A stretch of DNA of 35,043 nucleotides, taken from the NCBI RefSeq assembly GCF_001570985.1, contig NZ_BCSS01000037.1, positions 1 through 35,043 on the forward strand. The letters run 5' to 3'. The notes beneath the pieces were generated by a model. That model was not told the origin of the DNA. It saw only the letters and a program-made list of their open reading frames with translations, and searched no databases. Positions 23,578 to 30,863 of the stretch are shown here, one piece after another. Both the position numbers and the translations under genes were made by a program. The first letter of the stretch is position 1. Every line of letters starts with the position of its first letter. The stretch comes from Janibacter limosus NBRC 16128 (GTDB lineage Bacteria; Actinomycetota; Actinomycetes; Actinomycetales; Dermatophilaceae).

Positions 23578-24566
23578 GTGCCCCTCTGCCTGAGCCCCGA
23601 GGGCCGGTGAGCGAGCGCGTCCTGAGGATGCTGCGCGGCGACGGACCCTCAAGCGCGCCGCTCGTGAGCACGGGTGATGACGTGCTGCAGGACGAGGATG
23701 CCCAGCTGTCGCTGTGGCTGCTGCTCGAGCTGCACCACCGCGGCCTGCAGGGGGTCGACCCCGAGCTCGAGTGGGATCCGCAGGTGATCGGTCTGCGCCG
23801 CGACCTCGAGCAGGTGCACCTGGCCGCGCTGCGCGAGCTGGTCCGTGACCGGCTGGCCCTCGTGGACCCCGACGACGACCTGGCCCGTCAGATCGGCACG
23901 CTGCTCGCGCAGGACGACGGCCCGTCCGTCGCCGACTTCCTCGCTCGCCGGGCCGACACGGAGCAGTTCCTGGACTTCCTGCGCCAGCGCAGCATCTACC
24001 ACCTCAAGGAGTCGGACCCCCACGCCTTCGTCGTGCCGCGTCTCGACGGGCCGGCCAAGGTGGCCCTCGCCGAGCTGCAGTACGACGAGTTCGGCGCGGG
24101 GCGCCCCGCCGGGTTGCACTCGCTGCTCTTTGCGCAGGCACTACGGGCCTGCGGCCTGGACCCGTCCTACGGCGCCTACCTCGACGGGGCCCGGGCGAGC
24201 ACCCTTGCGGTGAACACGACGATGTCGATCTTCGGCCTGCACCGTCGCTGGCGCGGTGCTGCCATGGGGCACCTCGCCGCCTTCGAGTCGACGAGCTCGA
24301 TGCCCTGTCGTCGCATCTCCACCGGGGCGCGACGGCTCGGCCTGCCGGACGCCGTCGCCGTCTACTACGACGAGCACATCGAGGCCGACGCGGTGCACGA
24401 GCAGCTGGCCATCCGCAACATCTGTGTCCCACTGGTCGCTGACGAGCCCGAGCTGCGTGAGGACGTCCTGCTGGGCGTCGCCGCCTGCTTGGCGCTCGAC
24501 GCCCTCGCTGGTCGCGAGCAGCTGGCGCTGTGGCATGCCGGTGCGACCGAGGAGGTCGCGGTATGA
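23574..24566 (+). CDS. Iron-containing redox enzyme family protein (haem-oxygenase-like di-iron oxidase, HDO)
   Basis: 330 residues from GTG 23574, overlapping the previous stop. The middle carries the pattern of the iron-containing redox enzyme family: ALAELQYDEFGAGRPAGLHSLLFA (165-188), then AAMGHLAAFESTSSMP (229-244) and VYYDEHIEADAVHEQLA (263-279). Likely metal ligands are E167, H182, E238, H268, D272 and H275, arranged as in haem-oxygenase-like di-iron oxidases, whose characterised members cleave C-C bonds or oxidise amines. The reaction here is unknown. It is followed by a CDGSH protein (ATGA overlap) and a methyltransferase in a tight operon, so electrons from the CDGSH cluster may feed the di-iron site (inference). 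Confidence 0.85.
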   Translation: MSAPLPEPRGPVSERVLRMLRGDGPSSAPLVSTGDDVLQDEDAQLSLWLLLELHHRGLQGVDPELEWDPQVIGLRRDLEQVHLAALRELVRDRLALVDPDDDLARQIGTLLAQDDGPSVADFLARRADTEQFLDFLRQRSIYHLKESDPHAFVVPRLDGPAKVALAELQYDEFGAGRPAGLHSLLFAQALRACGLDPSYGAYLDGARASTLAVNTTMSIFGLHRRWRGAAMGHLAAFESTSSMPCRRISTGARRLGLPDAVAVYYDEHIEADAVHEQLAIRNICVPLVADEPELREDVLLGVAACLALDALAGREQLALWHAGATEEVAV

Positions 24567-24772
24567 GGCGGGAGGGGCCGACCGAGGTTTCCGTGGAGCC
24601 CTGCCCGGATGGTCCGATCCTCGTCCGCGGCGCCGACATCGTGCGTGGCGTGGACGGCCGCGAGCACGAGGTCACCCGGCCCGTGGTCGCCGTGTGCGCC
24701 TGCGGCATGAGTGGTCGGGCACCGTGGTGCGACGGCACCCACAAGGTCCTCGCCGCGAAGGGGGAGGGCTGA
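24563..24772 (+). CDS. CDGSH iron-sulfur domain protein
   Basis: 69 residues from ATG 24563, overlapping the previous stop by 4 bases; GGAGG lies 7 bases upstream. The ligand set is clear: C45, C47, C56 and H60 in CACGMSGRAPWCDGTHK, matching C-x-C-x2-S-x3-P-x-C-D-G-[STA]-H. This binds one [2Fe-2S] cluster with the unusual three-Cys/one-His ligation. Such proteins act in electron transfer or cluster transfer. The protein has no membrane helix, unlike mitoNEET. It sits between the di-iron oxidase and the methyltransferase (TGATG overlap). Confidence 0.95.
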   Translation: MRREGPTEVSVEPCPDGPILVRGADIVRGVDGREHEVTRPVVAVCACGMSGRAPWCDGTHKVLAAKGEG

Positions 24773-25401
24773 TGGCCCGGGTCGACTTCACGTTCGGGGG
24801 TCTGGACCTGACGACCGACGACCGTCTGCTCGAGCCTCGCGAGTGGACCCACGAGCAGTCGACGTGGGCTGCTGACCTCCTGCCGCAGCTGCCGGAGGGG
24901 CCCGTCCTCGAGCTGTGCGCCGGGGCCGGCCACATCGGTCTGGCCGGCGTACGTGGCTCCGGGCGTCGGCTCGTCGCGGTGGACCGCGAGGAGCTCGCCG
25001 CACCGACCATCCGCAGCAACGCGGAGCGGCTCGGCCTGACCGAGCTCGTCGAGGTGCGACGCGGCGACCTGTCCGAGGTCATCGCGCCGGACGAGCGCTT
25101 CGCGATGGTCATCGCCGACCCGCCCTGGGTGCCGACGGCGGGCATCGGCAGGTTTCCCCAGGATCCACCGGGTGCCATCGACGGGGGCGACGACGGGCTG
25201 TCCGTGGCGAGCCAGTGCCTCGCCGTCATCGCCGAGCACCTCCTGCCGGAGGGCATCGCGCTCCTCCAGCTCGGCACCCTCGACCAGGTGGCCGCGCTGG
25301 ACCTGCCGGGAGATCTCGTCGTGGACGAGGTGCGGGAGTACCCCCGAGGGGTGCTGGCCCGCCTGTCGCGTCTCAGTCGCGCGGCAGGATCATCGCGATG
25401 A
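24772..25401 (+). CDS. Class I SAM-dependent methyltransferase
   Basis: 209 residues from ATG 24772, sharing one base with the CDGSH stop. Motif I LELCAGAG (46-53), the acidic end of strand 2 (AVDREE, about D71) and a DPPW motif at 116-119 are visible. The DPPW (like NPPY) places it near the small-domain/HemK/RsmC-type methyltransferases, which modify an amide or exocyclic amine in protein, RNA or small molecule. Target unknown. Last gene of the overlapping operon. Its last 29 bases overlap the convergent acetyltransferase gene. Confidence 0.88.
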   Translation: MARVDFTFGGLDLTTDDRLLEPREWTHEQSTWAADLLPQLPEGPVLELCAGAGHIGLAGVRGSGRRLVAVDREELAAPTIRSNAERLGLTELVEVRRGDLSEVIAPDERFAMVIADPPWVPTAGIGRFPQDPPGAIDGGDDGLSVASQCLAVIAEHLLPEGIALLQLGTLDQVAALDLPGDLVVDEVREYPRGVLARLSRLSRAAGSSR

Positions 25402-25903
25402 CGTCCGGCGCATCGGCAGCGAGCCACGACGGTCGGGTGCCGCCGACCTCGACCCAGCCGGAGCGGCGGTAGTAGTCGACCGCCGTGCCCGTCGGGATGA
25501 CGTCGAGGCAGGGCGCGAGGGCCCGTGCCGCCAACTCGTCCAGGGCAGTGCGCATGAGGGCCGCGCCCACGCCGCGACCGCGCACGTGGGTCGCCGTGAA
25601 GTACACACCGACCTCCCCGAGGCGCTCGGCCGGAAGGTCGTGCCCCGCCATCCACAGGCGGGCCAGCTCGGGTTCGCCGCTCGCCGCCGGGTCGCGGACC
25701 GGCAGGATCGCGATGTGGCCGACGGGCTCGCCGTCGACCTCGGCGGTCCACGCGGCGAGCGCCCCTGCACGTGCGACGAAGTCGGCGCCCGGCATCGGCA
25801 AGGGGTCGCGGTGCGGGTACCCGGACGCGGGCTGCTGCTCGACGAGGACATGGCCGAGGGCGGGCAGGTCGTCGTCGCGACGGGGACGGATGGTGATGGT
25901 CAC
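25373..25903 (-). CDS. GNAT family acetyltransferase
   Basis: 176 residues from GTG 25903 with GGGG directly upstream. The start ITIRPRRDDDLPALGHVL is the GNAT opening; TATHVRGRGVGAALMRTALDELAARAL (about 116-142) holds the acetyl-CoA-binding R-G-R-G-V-G and the following helix; and VDYYRRSGWVEVG is the usual terminal Y-x2-x-G-W strand. Substrate unknown. It ends inside the 3' end of the convergent methyltransferase gene (29-base overlap). It follows mug on the same strand after 47 bases. Confidence 0.9.
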   Translation of the reverse strand: MTITIRPRRDDDLPALGHVLVEQQPASGYPHRDPLPMPGADFVARAGALAAWTAEVDGEPVGHIAILPVRDPAASGEPELARLWMAGHDLPAERLGEVGVYFTATHVRGRGVGAALMRTALDELAARALAPCLDVIPTGTAVDYYRRSGWVEVGGTRPSWLAADAPDVIAMILPRD

Positions 25904-25950
25904 GTCCCCATTGTCGTTGCCCAGGGGACGGGTCGAGGTCGGACCCTGGC

Positions 25951-26541
25951 TCAGTGGAGGATGCCGGCCGCGCGAGCAGGCTCGGCGTAGGACCGCGCGA
26001 GGGTCTCCACCGTCTCGTGGGCGTTGAGCCCACTCGGGTTGGGCACGACCCACAGCCGCGCGGCTTCGAAGTCGTCGTCCTGTTCGCCGATCCGGGCGCC
26101 GCGCACGCCGAAGGCATTGCGGTAGGCGGTGATCCCGGCGACGGCCACCACCGCCGGTCGGGTGTCGCGCACGGTGGCCCGCAGCCGCTCGCCGCCCTCG
26201 CGCAGCTCGGCAGCCGTCAGCTCGTCGGCCCGGGCCGTGGCCCGTCGCACCATGTTGGTGATGCCGATGCCGCGCGCCCGGAGGTGGTCGCGGTCCTCGT
26301 CGCTCATGCCCGCGGACGGGCTGATCGGGCGGTCCAGGATCCCGGCGAGGGTGAGTGCGGGGTAGAAGCGGTTGCCCGGGTGGGCGAAGTGCGTGCCGGT
26401 CGCGGCGGTCCACAGGCCGGGGTTGATCCCGACGAAGAGCAGCCGCAGGGCCTGCCCCGCACCGGGGAGCAGGTCGGGCACCTCCGCGTCCCGGAAGCCC
26501 TCGAGCTCAGCGCGGGTGAAGCTGCGTCGGGAGTCGGCCAT
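25951..26541 (-). CDS. mug: G/U mismatch-specific DNA glycosylase (Mug)
   Basis: 196 residues from ATG 26541. The uracil-DNA glycosylase superfamily, Mug/TDG branch, is shown by motif 1 GINPGLW (38-44, with the catalytic Asn of the GINPG motif) and motif 2 NPSGLNAH (168-175), plus the conserved HPGNRFYPAL. It removes uracil, ethenocytosine and thymine analogues mispaired with G. The protein sits downstream of the CDF exporter gene (34 bases) on the same strand; the two share no obvious function. Confidence 0.95.
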   Translation of the reverse strand: MADSRRSFTRAELEGFRDAEVPDLLPGAGQALRLLFVGINPGLWTAATGTHFAHPGNRFYPALTLAGILDRPISPSAGMSDEDRDHLRARGIGITNMVRRATARADELTAAELREGGERLRATVRDTRPAVVAVAGITAYRNAFGVRGARIGEQDDDFEAARLWVVPNPSGLNAHETVETLARSYAEPARAAGILH

Positions 26542-26575
26542 GCCCCCACGCTACGGCTGCGGGGAGGCGCCGAGC

Positions 26576-27517
26576 TCAGTCGTGCGTCGTGCCCGCGTGC
26601 TCCGTGCGGCTGACGGACGGCGGCTCGATCTGGAATGTCGAGTGGTGGATGGCGATGTCGAAGTGCTCGGCGACGCAGGTGCGCACCTGCTGCAAGACCT
26701 CGGCGGCATGCCCGTCGACGAAGCACTCCTCGTCGACGACGACGTGCGCCGTGATGGTGGGCAGGCCGGTCGCCACCGTCGAGGCGTGCAGGTCGTGGAC
26801 CGCACGCACGTGATCGAGCGCGAGGATGTGGTCTCGCACCTCGTCGAGATCGAGGCCTGCGGGAGCGAACTCCATGAGGACGCTGGACGTCTCGCGCAGC
26901 AGCATGATGGCTCGCGGCACGATGAGCGCGGCGATGAAGAGGCCGGCGATGGCATCGGCCTGGAGGAAGCCCGTCGTCGCGATGACGACCGCCGCGATGA
27001 TGACGCCGACCGAGCCGAGCGCGTCGTTGACGACCTCGAGGAAGGCCGCGCGCATGTTGAAGTTGGCTGACCGTCCCGACGCGAGCACCGCGATGGCGAT
27101 GACATTGGCGATCAGGCCGATGACACCGAAGACGAGCAGCTCACCGGCCGGCACCTCCGGCGGGGCGAAGAGCCGCCGCAGGCCCTCGACGGCCGCGTAG
27201 GCACCGACGACGAGCAGCAGGGTCGCCTGCGCGAGCGCGGCGATCACCTCGATGCGTCGGTAGCCCCAAGTCCGTGTGGACGAAGGGGGTCGCAGCATCA
27301 GCGTGCCAGCGACGAGCGCCACCAGCAGCCCGCTCGCGTCGGTCAGCGCGTGGGCGGTGTCGGTGAGCAGCGCGAGACTGCCCGTGACCCAGGCGCCGAC
27401 GGCCTGGGTGATGACGACGAGGGACGTGATCGCGAAGGCGACCGCGAGCCTGCGGCGGAAGTCGCCCGGGTGGCCCTCGCCGTCCGAGGACCGCCCGTGG
27501 TCGTGGCCGGCACCCAT
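26576..27517 (-). CDS. Cation diffusion facilitator (CDF) metal exporter
   Basis: 313 residues from ATG 27517. After a His-rich start (GAGHDHGRSSDGEGH) there are six membrane helices and a cytosolic C-terminal domain of about 90 residues. The helix 2 metal motif reads HALTD (H-x3-D), and helix 5 reads EVVND (E-x3-D) where Zn-selective members commonly have H-x3-D. That E for H change may alter the ion preferred, but I cannot assign Zn, Co or Fe. The C-terminal domain is followed by the His-containing VAEHFDIAIHHSTFQIE. The protein exports divalent metal by proton exchange. It follows copZ after 31 bases. Confidence 0.92.
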   Translation of the reverse strand: MGAGHDHGRSSDGEGHPGDFRRRLAVAFAITSLVVITQAVGAWVTGSLALLTDTAHALTDASGLLVALVAGTLMLRPPSSTRTWGYRRIEVIAALAQATLLLVVGAYAAVEGLRRLFAPPEVPAGELLVFGVIGLIANVIAIAVLASGRSANFNMRAAFLEVVNDALGSVGVIIAAVVIATTGFLQADAIAGLFIAALIVPRAIMLLRETSSVLMEFAPAGLDLDEVRDHILALDHVRAVHDLHASTVATGLPTITAHVVVDEECFVDGHAAEVLQQVRTCVAEHFDIAIHHSTFQIEPPSVSRTEHAGTTHD

Positions 27518-27548
27518 GACGTCAGTGTCCCCCTTCGTCGGTGGGTTG

Positions 27549-27758
27549 TCAGGCCTGTGCTGCCTGGTAACCGGCCTCCGTGACCGCGGCGATGACAGCC
27601 GTGTCGTCGATGTCGCTCCCGGTGACGACGAGTGAACCCGTCTCGGCGCTCACCGTGAGGTCCTGGACGCCTGCGACCCCACCGACCTCCTCACGAACCG
27701 CAGCCTCGCAGTGCCCGCAGGTCATGCCCGTCACCCGGTACTCGGTCGTCGTGCTCAT
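27549..27758 (-). CDS. copZ: Copper chaperone, CopZ-like heavy-metal-associated domain
   Basis: 69 residues from ATG 27758, with AGAGGGA 5 bases upstream. One HMA domain with the copper-binding loop GMTCGHC (11-17; ligands C14 and C17) and the typical length. It binds Cu(I) and passes it to a CopA-type ATPase or to a repressor. The promoter has a CsoR-like operator (27799-27813), so copper induction is expected. No copA, csoR or other copper gene is visible; the CDF exporter behind it is not a Cu(I) exporter, so the gene order is unusual. Confidence 0.93.
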   Translation of the reverse strand: MSTTTEYRVTGMTCGHCEAAVREEVGGVAGVQDLTVSAETGSLVVTGSDIDDTAVIAAVTEAGYQAAQA

Positions 27759-27794
27759 GTCGTTCCCTCTCGTCCGTGGTCGATCAACACCCCG

Positions 27795-27800
27795 AGCATA
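27795..27800 (-). promoter_or_regulatory. -10 box of the copZ promoter
   Basis: Read on the minus strand this is TATGCT, matching TANNNT, with transcription starting near 27788. No good -35 is visible, as often in repressed metal promoters. It abuts the CsoR-like palindrome. Confidence 0.5.
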
Positions 27801-27813
27801 CCCCTGAGGGGTA
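27799..27813. promoter_or_regulatory. CsoR-like copper operator
   Basis: TACCCC-TGA-GGGGTA is a perfect inverted repeat with the GC-rich, C-run/G-run look of CsoR operators. It touches the -10 of the copZ promoter, so a bound CsoR would block RNA polymerase and Cu(I) would release it. csoR itself is not in this window. Confidence 0.65.
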
Positions 27814-28038
27814 CTGTGCCCGCGACGAGTCCGGGGGGTGTCCCAGGGCTGTGGGCGAACACCATTCCTCCTCGATGGGCGGGGTGGAGCGAGTGCCGCG
27901 ACACTAAGGACGCCGGGGTGCTTCGGCAGTGCGAGCGAGATCACCGGGAGGAGGTGACATCGCTTCACAGCGACCGCGCCGGACAGGCCACGCGAGGAGT
28001 GCCCGCGGGCGTGAAGATTCACGGTAGGAGGAGAGTGC

Positions 28039-28938
28039 ATGGATGCCCACGACCCCCGTCGTGCCTTCGGTGAGGCACTGCGCGCCGCGGTGGCCAACCG
28101 GGGACTGTCGCTGGCGCGAGTGCAAGCGCACCTCGCTGTGACCGGCCACTCGGTCGCGCTCAGCACCCTCAGCCAGTGGCAGCACGGACGCCGGGTTCCT
28201 GCGTCGCCGCGCTCCTTCGCGGTGGTCGAGGAGCTCGAGCGCGTGCTGCGGGTGACGCCCGGGCTCCTGCGAGGGCTGGTCGAGCCGGACTCCGCGGGCA
28301 GCAGCACGGCCTCGGTGGTCACCTACGACGCGGCCTTCGCTCGACTCGTCGACCAGCTCGGCACGACCTGTCGCCGGGCGCTGGTCGCGCTCGGCGCGCA
28401 CGACCGCCTGCGCCTTGATGCGCGCGGGGTGCTGGTCGAGCGCCACACGACGATGACCATGCGCGTCGCGGCCGCGACCGACCGTTATGTCGTGGCCTAC
28501 GGCGTCGAGACGGGCGGTGATGTCGACCTGGTAACGGTCAGAGCGTTGCGTGGGTGCCGTCTGGGACGCGTCCTGCGCGACCCCGAGGCAGAGATCGTCG
28601 CCGTGGAGGTGCACTTCGATCGGTGGCTCTCCCCGGGAGACACGGTCGTCTACGACATCCAGATCAACGACGCCAACTCCGTTGTCTCCGAGGGCTATTT
28701 CCGATGGTCCTCGCAGGAGACGACGCTGCTCGTCACCGAGGCCACCTTCGACCGCGACTTCGTGCCGACCCAGGTCAGCGCCTTCCACCAGGCACACGCC
28801 GACGGACCGGACCTGCAGGCCCACGAGCTGACGCTCGAGCACGGGGACCGGGTGCACGTCGCTCGACACTCGGCCGAGCCGGGCCTGCACGGCATCAGGT
28901 GGACGTGGCCCGATCCGTGCCCGATCACGGCAGAATGA
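28039..28938 (+). CDS. XRE-type helix-turn-helix protein with an unrecognised C-terminal domain
   Basis: 299 residues from ATG 28039, with AGGAGGAG 6-8 bases upstream. Residues about 9-65 form an XRE-like DNA-binding domain (FGEALRAAVANRGLSLARVQAHLAVTG..STLSQWQHGRRVPASPRS). The remainder, about 80-299, is a mixed alpha/beta region with regularly spaced aromatic and acidic residues; blocks such as VEVHFDRWLSPGDTVVYDIQI and YFRWSSQETTLLVTEATFDRDFVP look like beta strands. I do not recognise that domain. It probably senses something and controls its own or the neighbouring genes (diacylglycerol-kinase-like, spermidine-synthase-like), which follow on the same strand. Confidence 0.8.
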   Translation: MDAHDPRRAFGEALRAAVANRGLSLARVQAHLAVTGHSVALSTLSQWQHGRRVPASPRSFAVVEELERVLRVTPGLLRGLVEPDSAGSSTASVVTYDAAFARLVDQLGTTCRRALVALGAHDRLRLDARGVLVERHTTMTMRVAAATDRYVVAYGVETGGDVDLVTVRALRGCRLGRVLRDPEAEIVAVEVHFDRWLSPGDTVVYDIQINDANSVVSEGYFRWSSQETTLLVTEATFDRDFVPTQVSAFHQAHADGPDLQAHELTLEHGDRVHVARHSAEPGLHGIRWTWPDPCPITAE

Positions 28939-28980
28939 CCCGGTGCACAGATTCGAAGGTCGCGCCAGGAGGATCCCCGC

Positions 28981-29856
28981 ATGACCGCTCGCTCGGCCTT
29001 GGTCGTGACCAACCCGACCGCGGCCAACGGCACGGCCGAGGCGAAGGCCCCTGTGGCAGCACGGATCCTGCGCTCGCAGGGGTGGTCCGTCGACATCGTC
29101 ATGACGGCGTCGGCCGAGGACGCCGTCGAGATCGCTGCGGCCGGTCAGCCTGACGGTCCGGTCCTCGTCGCGCTGGGTGGTGACGGGCTCGTCGCGCGCG
29201 TCGCCGAGGGCGCGCTCCGCTCCGGCGCGCTGGTCGCGCCGCTGCCGGGTGGCCGCGGCTGCGACTTCATCCGTGCGCTGGGTGGCTCGCTCGACCTGCG
29301 CACCGCTGCGTCTGCTCTCTCCACCGCCACGGAGCGAAGGGTGGACGTCGGCTTCGCGGGGGAGACCCCCTTCCTCGGTGTGGCAACGGTCGGCTACGAC
29401 TCGCGGGCCAACGACCATGCCAACGAGGCGCCGCCGTGGCTGCCGGCCTCCCTCGTCTACGCCTACGGCGGCGCCCGCGCGCTCACCGAGACGCGGTCGA
29501 CGTCGATCACGATGACGACCGACGGGGTGGCGCGCACCTTCGACGGGTGGAGCGTCGCCATCGGCAACTCGGGTCGCTACGGCGCGGGGATGAAGGTCAA
29601 CCCCGACGCGCTCCTGGGCGACGGCGAGCTCGACATCACCACCGTCGAGGGGCTGCCGCGCTGGAAGTACCCGATGCTCCTGCCGCGCTACTTCAAGGGC
29701 ACGCACATCGACGGCGTCGACATCCGTGCCGCCCGGGGCAAGGAGATCGAGATCTCCGCGCCCACGGGGTACCGCGTCTACGCCGACGGCGACATCGTCG
29801 GTGAGACGCCGATGACCTTCACCGTCCAGCGCGGGGCGCTGCGCATCCTCGTGTAG
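28981..29856 (+). CDS. Diacylglycerol kinase-like protein (lipid kinase, LCB5/DagK catalytic fold)
   Basis: 291 residues from ATG 28981, with AGGAGG 7-8 bases upstream. The catalytic-domain motifs are present: NPTAANG near the start (11-17), GGDGLVARVAEG at 66-77, and PLPGGRGCDFIRALG (about 89-103), where most members have the consensus GT.ND.AR; the difference in that last block is noteworthy. The second domain contains the usual VNPDALLGDGELD. It should phosphorylate diacylglycerol or a related lipid with ATP at the membrane. It follows the XRE gene after 42 bases and precedes the spermidine-synthase-like gene after 27 bases. Confidence 0.92.
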   Translation: MTARSALVVTNPTAANGTAEAKAPVAARILRSQGWSVDIVMTASAEDAVEIAAAGQPDGPVLVALGGDGLVARVAEGALRSGALVAPLPGGRGCDFIRALGGSLDLRTAASALSTATERRVDVGFAGETPFLGVATVGYDSRANDHANEAPPWLPASLVYAYGGARALTETRSTSITMTTDGVARTFDGWSVAIGNSGRYGAGMKVNPDALLGDGELDITTVEGLPRWKYPMLLPRYFKGTHIDGVDIRAARGKEIEISAPTGYRVYADGDIVGETPMTFTVQRGALRILV

Positions 29857-29883
29857 TCGCTGGTGACCGGGCAGACTGGGCCG

Positions 29884-30591
29884 ATGCGACGATTCGAAGA
29901 GCTCGCCTGGAGCGAGACGCCTCGGGGTGAGATCAGCCTGCGACGGCGGATCGAGCCGACGCTCACGGTGGACGTCTACGAGGTCAAGCTCGGCGACGAG
30001 TTCCTCATGTCGAGCCTCTTCACCGTGGCCGAGGTCGAGCTGGCCCGGCTGGGCCTGGCGCAGGCGAAGGGGGAGCACCTCGACGTCGTCGTCGGGGGAC
30101 TCGGCCTTGGATGCACCGCGCGGGCGGCGCTCGAGGATCCGCGGGTCGACTCGCTGATCGTCGTCGACGCCATGCCGGAGGTCATCGACTGGCACGAGCA
30201 CGAGCTGCTGCCGGACGCACCCGCCGTCGTGCGGGACGAGCGCACCCGACTGCTGCTGGCCAACTTCTTCGAGCTCGCGGCATCGCCCGACGGCTTCGAT
30301 CCAGGGGCTCCGGGACGGACCTTCGACGCGGTGCTGCTCGACATCGACCACACGCCGCACCACCTGCTCCACCCGGACCACGCCCCCTTCTACTCGCTCG
30401 AGGGTCTGCAGCGACTCAAGGCCCAGCTGCGCACCGACGGCGTCTTCGCCCTGTGGTCTGACGACCCGCCGGACGAGGAGTTCATGACGCTGCTGGGGCA
30501 GGTCTTCGACCGGGTGGAGGCGCATGTCGTGGCCTTCGACAACTTCCTCACCGGCGGGCAGTCGAGCAACACCGTCTACGTCGCGGTCTGA
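29884..30591 (+). CDS. Spermidine-synthase-like methyltransferase-fold protein
   Basis: 235 residues from ATG 29884 (GTG 29863 is also possible; neither has a strong ribosome-binding site). The Rossmann motif I is GGLGLGCTA (71-79), strand 2 ends with the acidic VVDAMPEV (D95), and AVLLDIDHTPHHLLHPDHAPFYS (149-171) lies where spermidine synthases have a D-x2-DP-x-GPA motif. The Pro-Gly-Pro-Ala is lost, so a true polyamine aminopropyltransferase is unlikely; many actinobacterial relatives have unknown roles. It may be co-transcribed with the XRE and lipid-kinase-like genes. Non-coding DNA follows up to dnaK. Confidence 0.82.
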   Translation: MRRFEELAWSETPRGEISLRRRIEPTLTVDVYEVKLGDEFLMSSLFTVAEVELARLGLAQAKGEHLDVVVGGLGLGCTARAALEDPRVDSLIVVDAMPEVIDWHEHELLPDAPAVVRDERTRLLLANFFELAASPDGFDPGAPGRTFDAVLLDIDHTPHHLLHPDHAPFYSLEGLQRLKAQLRTDGVFALWSDDPPDEEFMTLLGQVFDRVEAHVVAFDNFLTGGQSSNTVYVAV

Positions 30592-30612
30592 TGGCGGCGG
30601 AGGCGTCGTTCA

Positions 30613-30700
30613 CAAGGACTGCAGGTCGGCGCCCGTCCGGAGTCGAAACCCTGAAACTTCGGGGGATGCTCACTGCAATCGACTCGACCTTCAGTCCTTG
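30613..30700. repeat. Structured inverted-repeat element, 88 bp
   Basis: Outer arms 30613-30628 and 30685-30700 are 16-bp inverted repeats with one mismatch (CAAGGACTG / CAGTCCTTG). Inside, GAGTCGA (30640-30646) pairs with TCGACTC (30679-30685), and the innermost CCCTGAA and TTCGGGG can pair with one mismatch. The element starts 22 bases after the stop at 30591, so it may act as a terminator for that operon, a dispersed repeat or an RNA structure. Confidence 0.55.
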
Positions 30701-30840
30701 CGAGCATGGTGCCGATGCCTGCCTGCTCGTCGGTCCGCTCGGCCTGTCCCTGGGGTCACTGCTCGAGGCTAGAGCGGTCCGGCGACAAGGGCGGCAGGGC
30801 GCCGTGGTGAGCGTCCGGGAACAATCCCCCTTCGCCCATG
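30701..30840. other. Non-coding stretch with no recognised feature
   Basis: Between the structured inverted repeat and the first HAIR operator I see no credible gene, tRNA or other conserved element. The whole gap between genes here is 377 bases (30592-30968); the rest of it holds the repeat, two operators and the dnaK leader. Confidence 0.5.
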
Positions 30841-30861
30841 GTTGAGCCAAGGGAACTCAAC
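30841..30861. promoter_or_regulatory. HAIR operator 1 (HspR-binding site)
   Basis: GTTGAGC-N7-ACTCAAC fits the HAIR consensus CTTGAGT-N7-ACTCAAG except for the outer bases. HspR, encoded at the end of the operon, should bind here. Confidence 0.85.
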
Positions 30862-30863
30862 TT

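Noticed and set aside
27954-28073. Possible 39-codon leader peptide (GTG 27954) before the XRE gene
   Set aside because: The purine run is directly against the GTG, the peptide has no regulatory pattern, and it runs into the XRE coding region in another frame.
27904-30525. Very long open frame on the minus strand (over 870 codons)
   Set aside because: Composition is typical of antisense of GC-rich genes, with no domain, and it runs through three well-supported plus-strand genes.
30591-30845. 84-codon open frame starting at the stop of the spermidine-synthase-like gene
   Set aside because: It runs through the inverted-repeat element, has no ribosome-binding site and no recognisable protein features.
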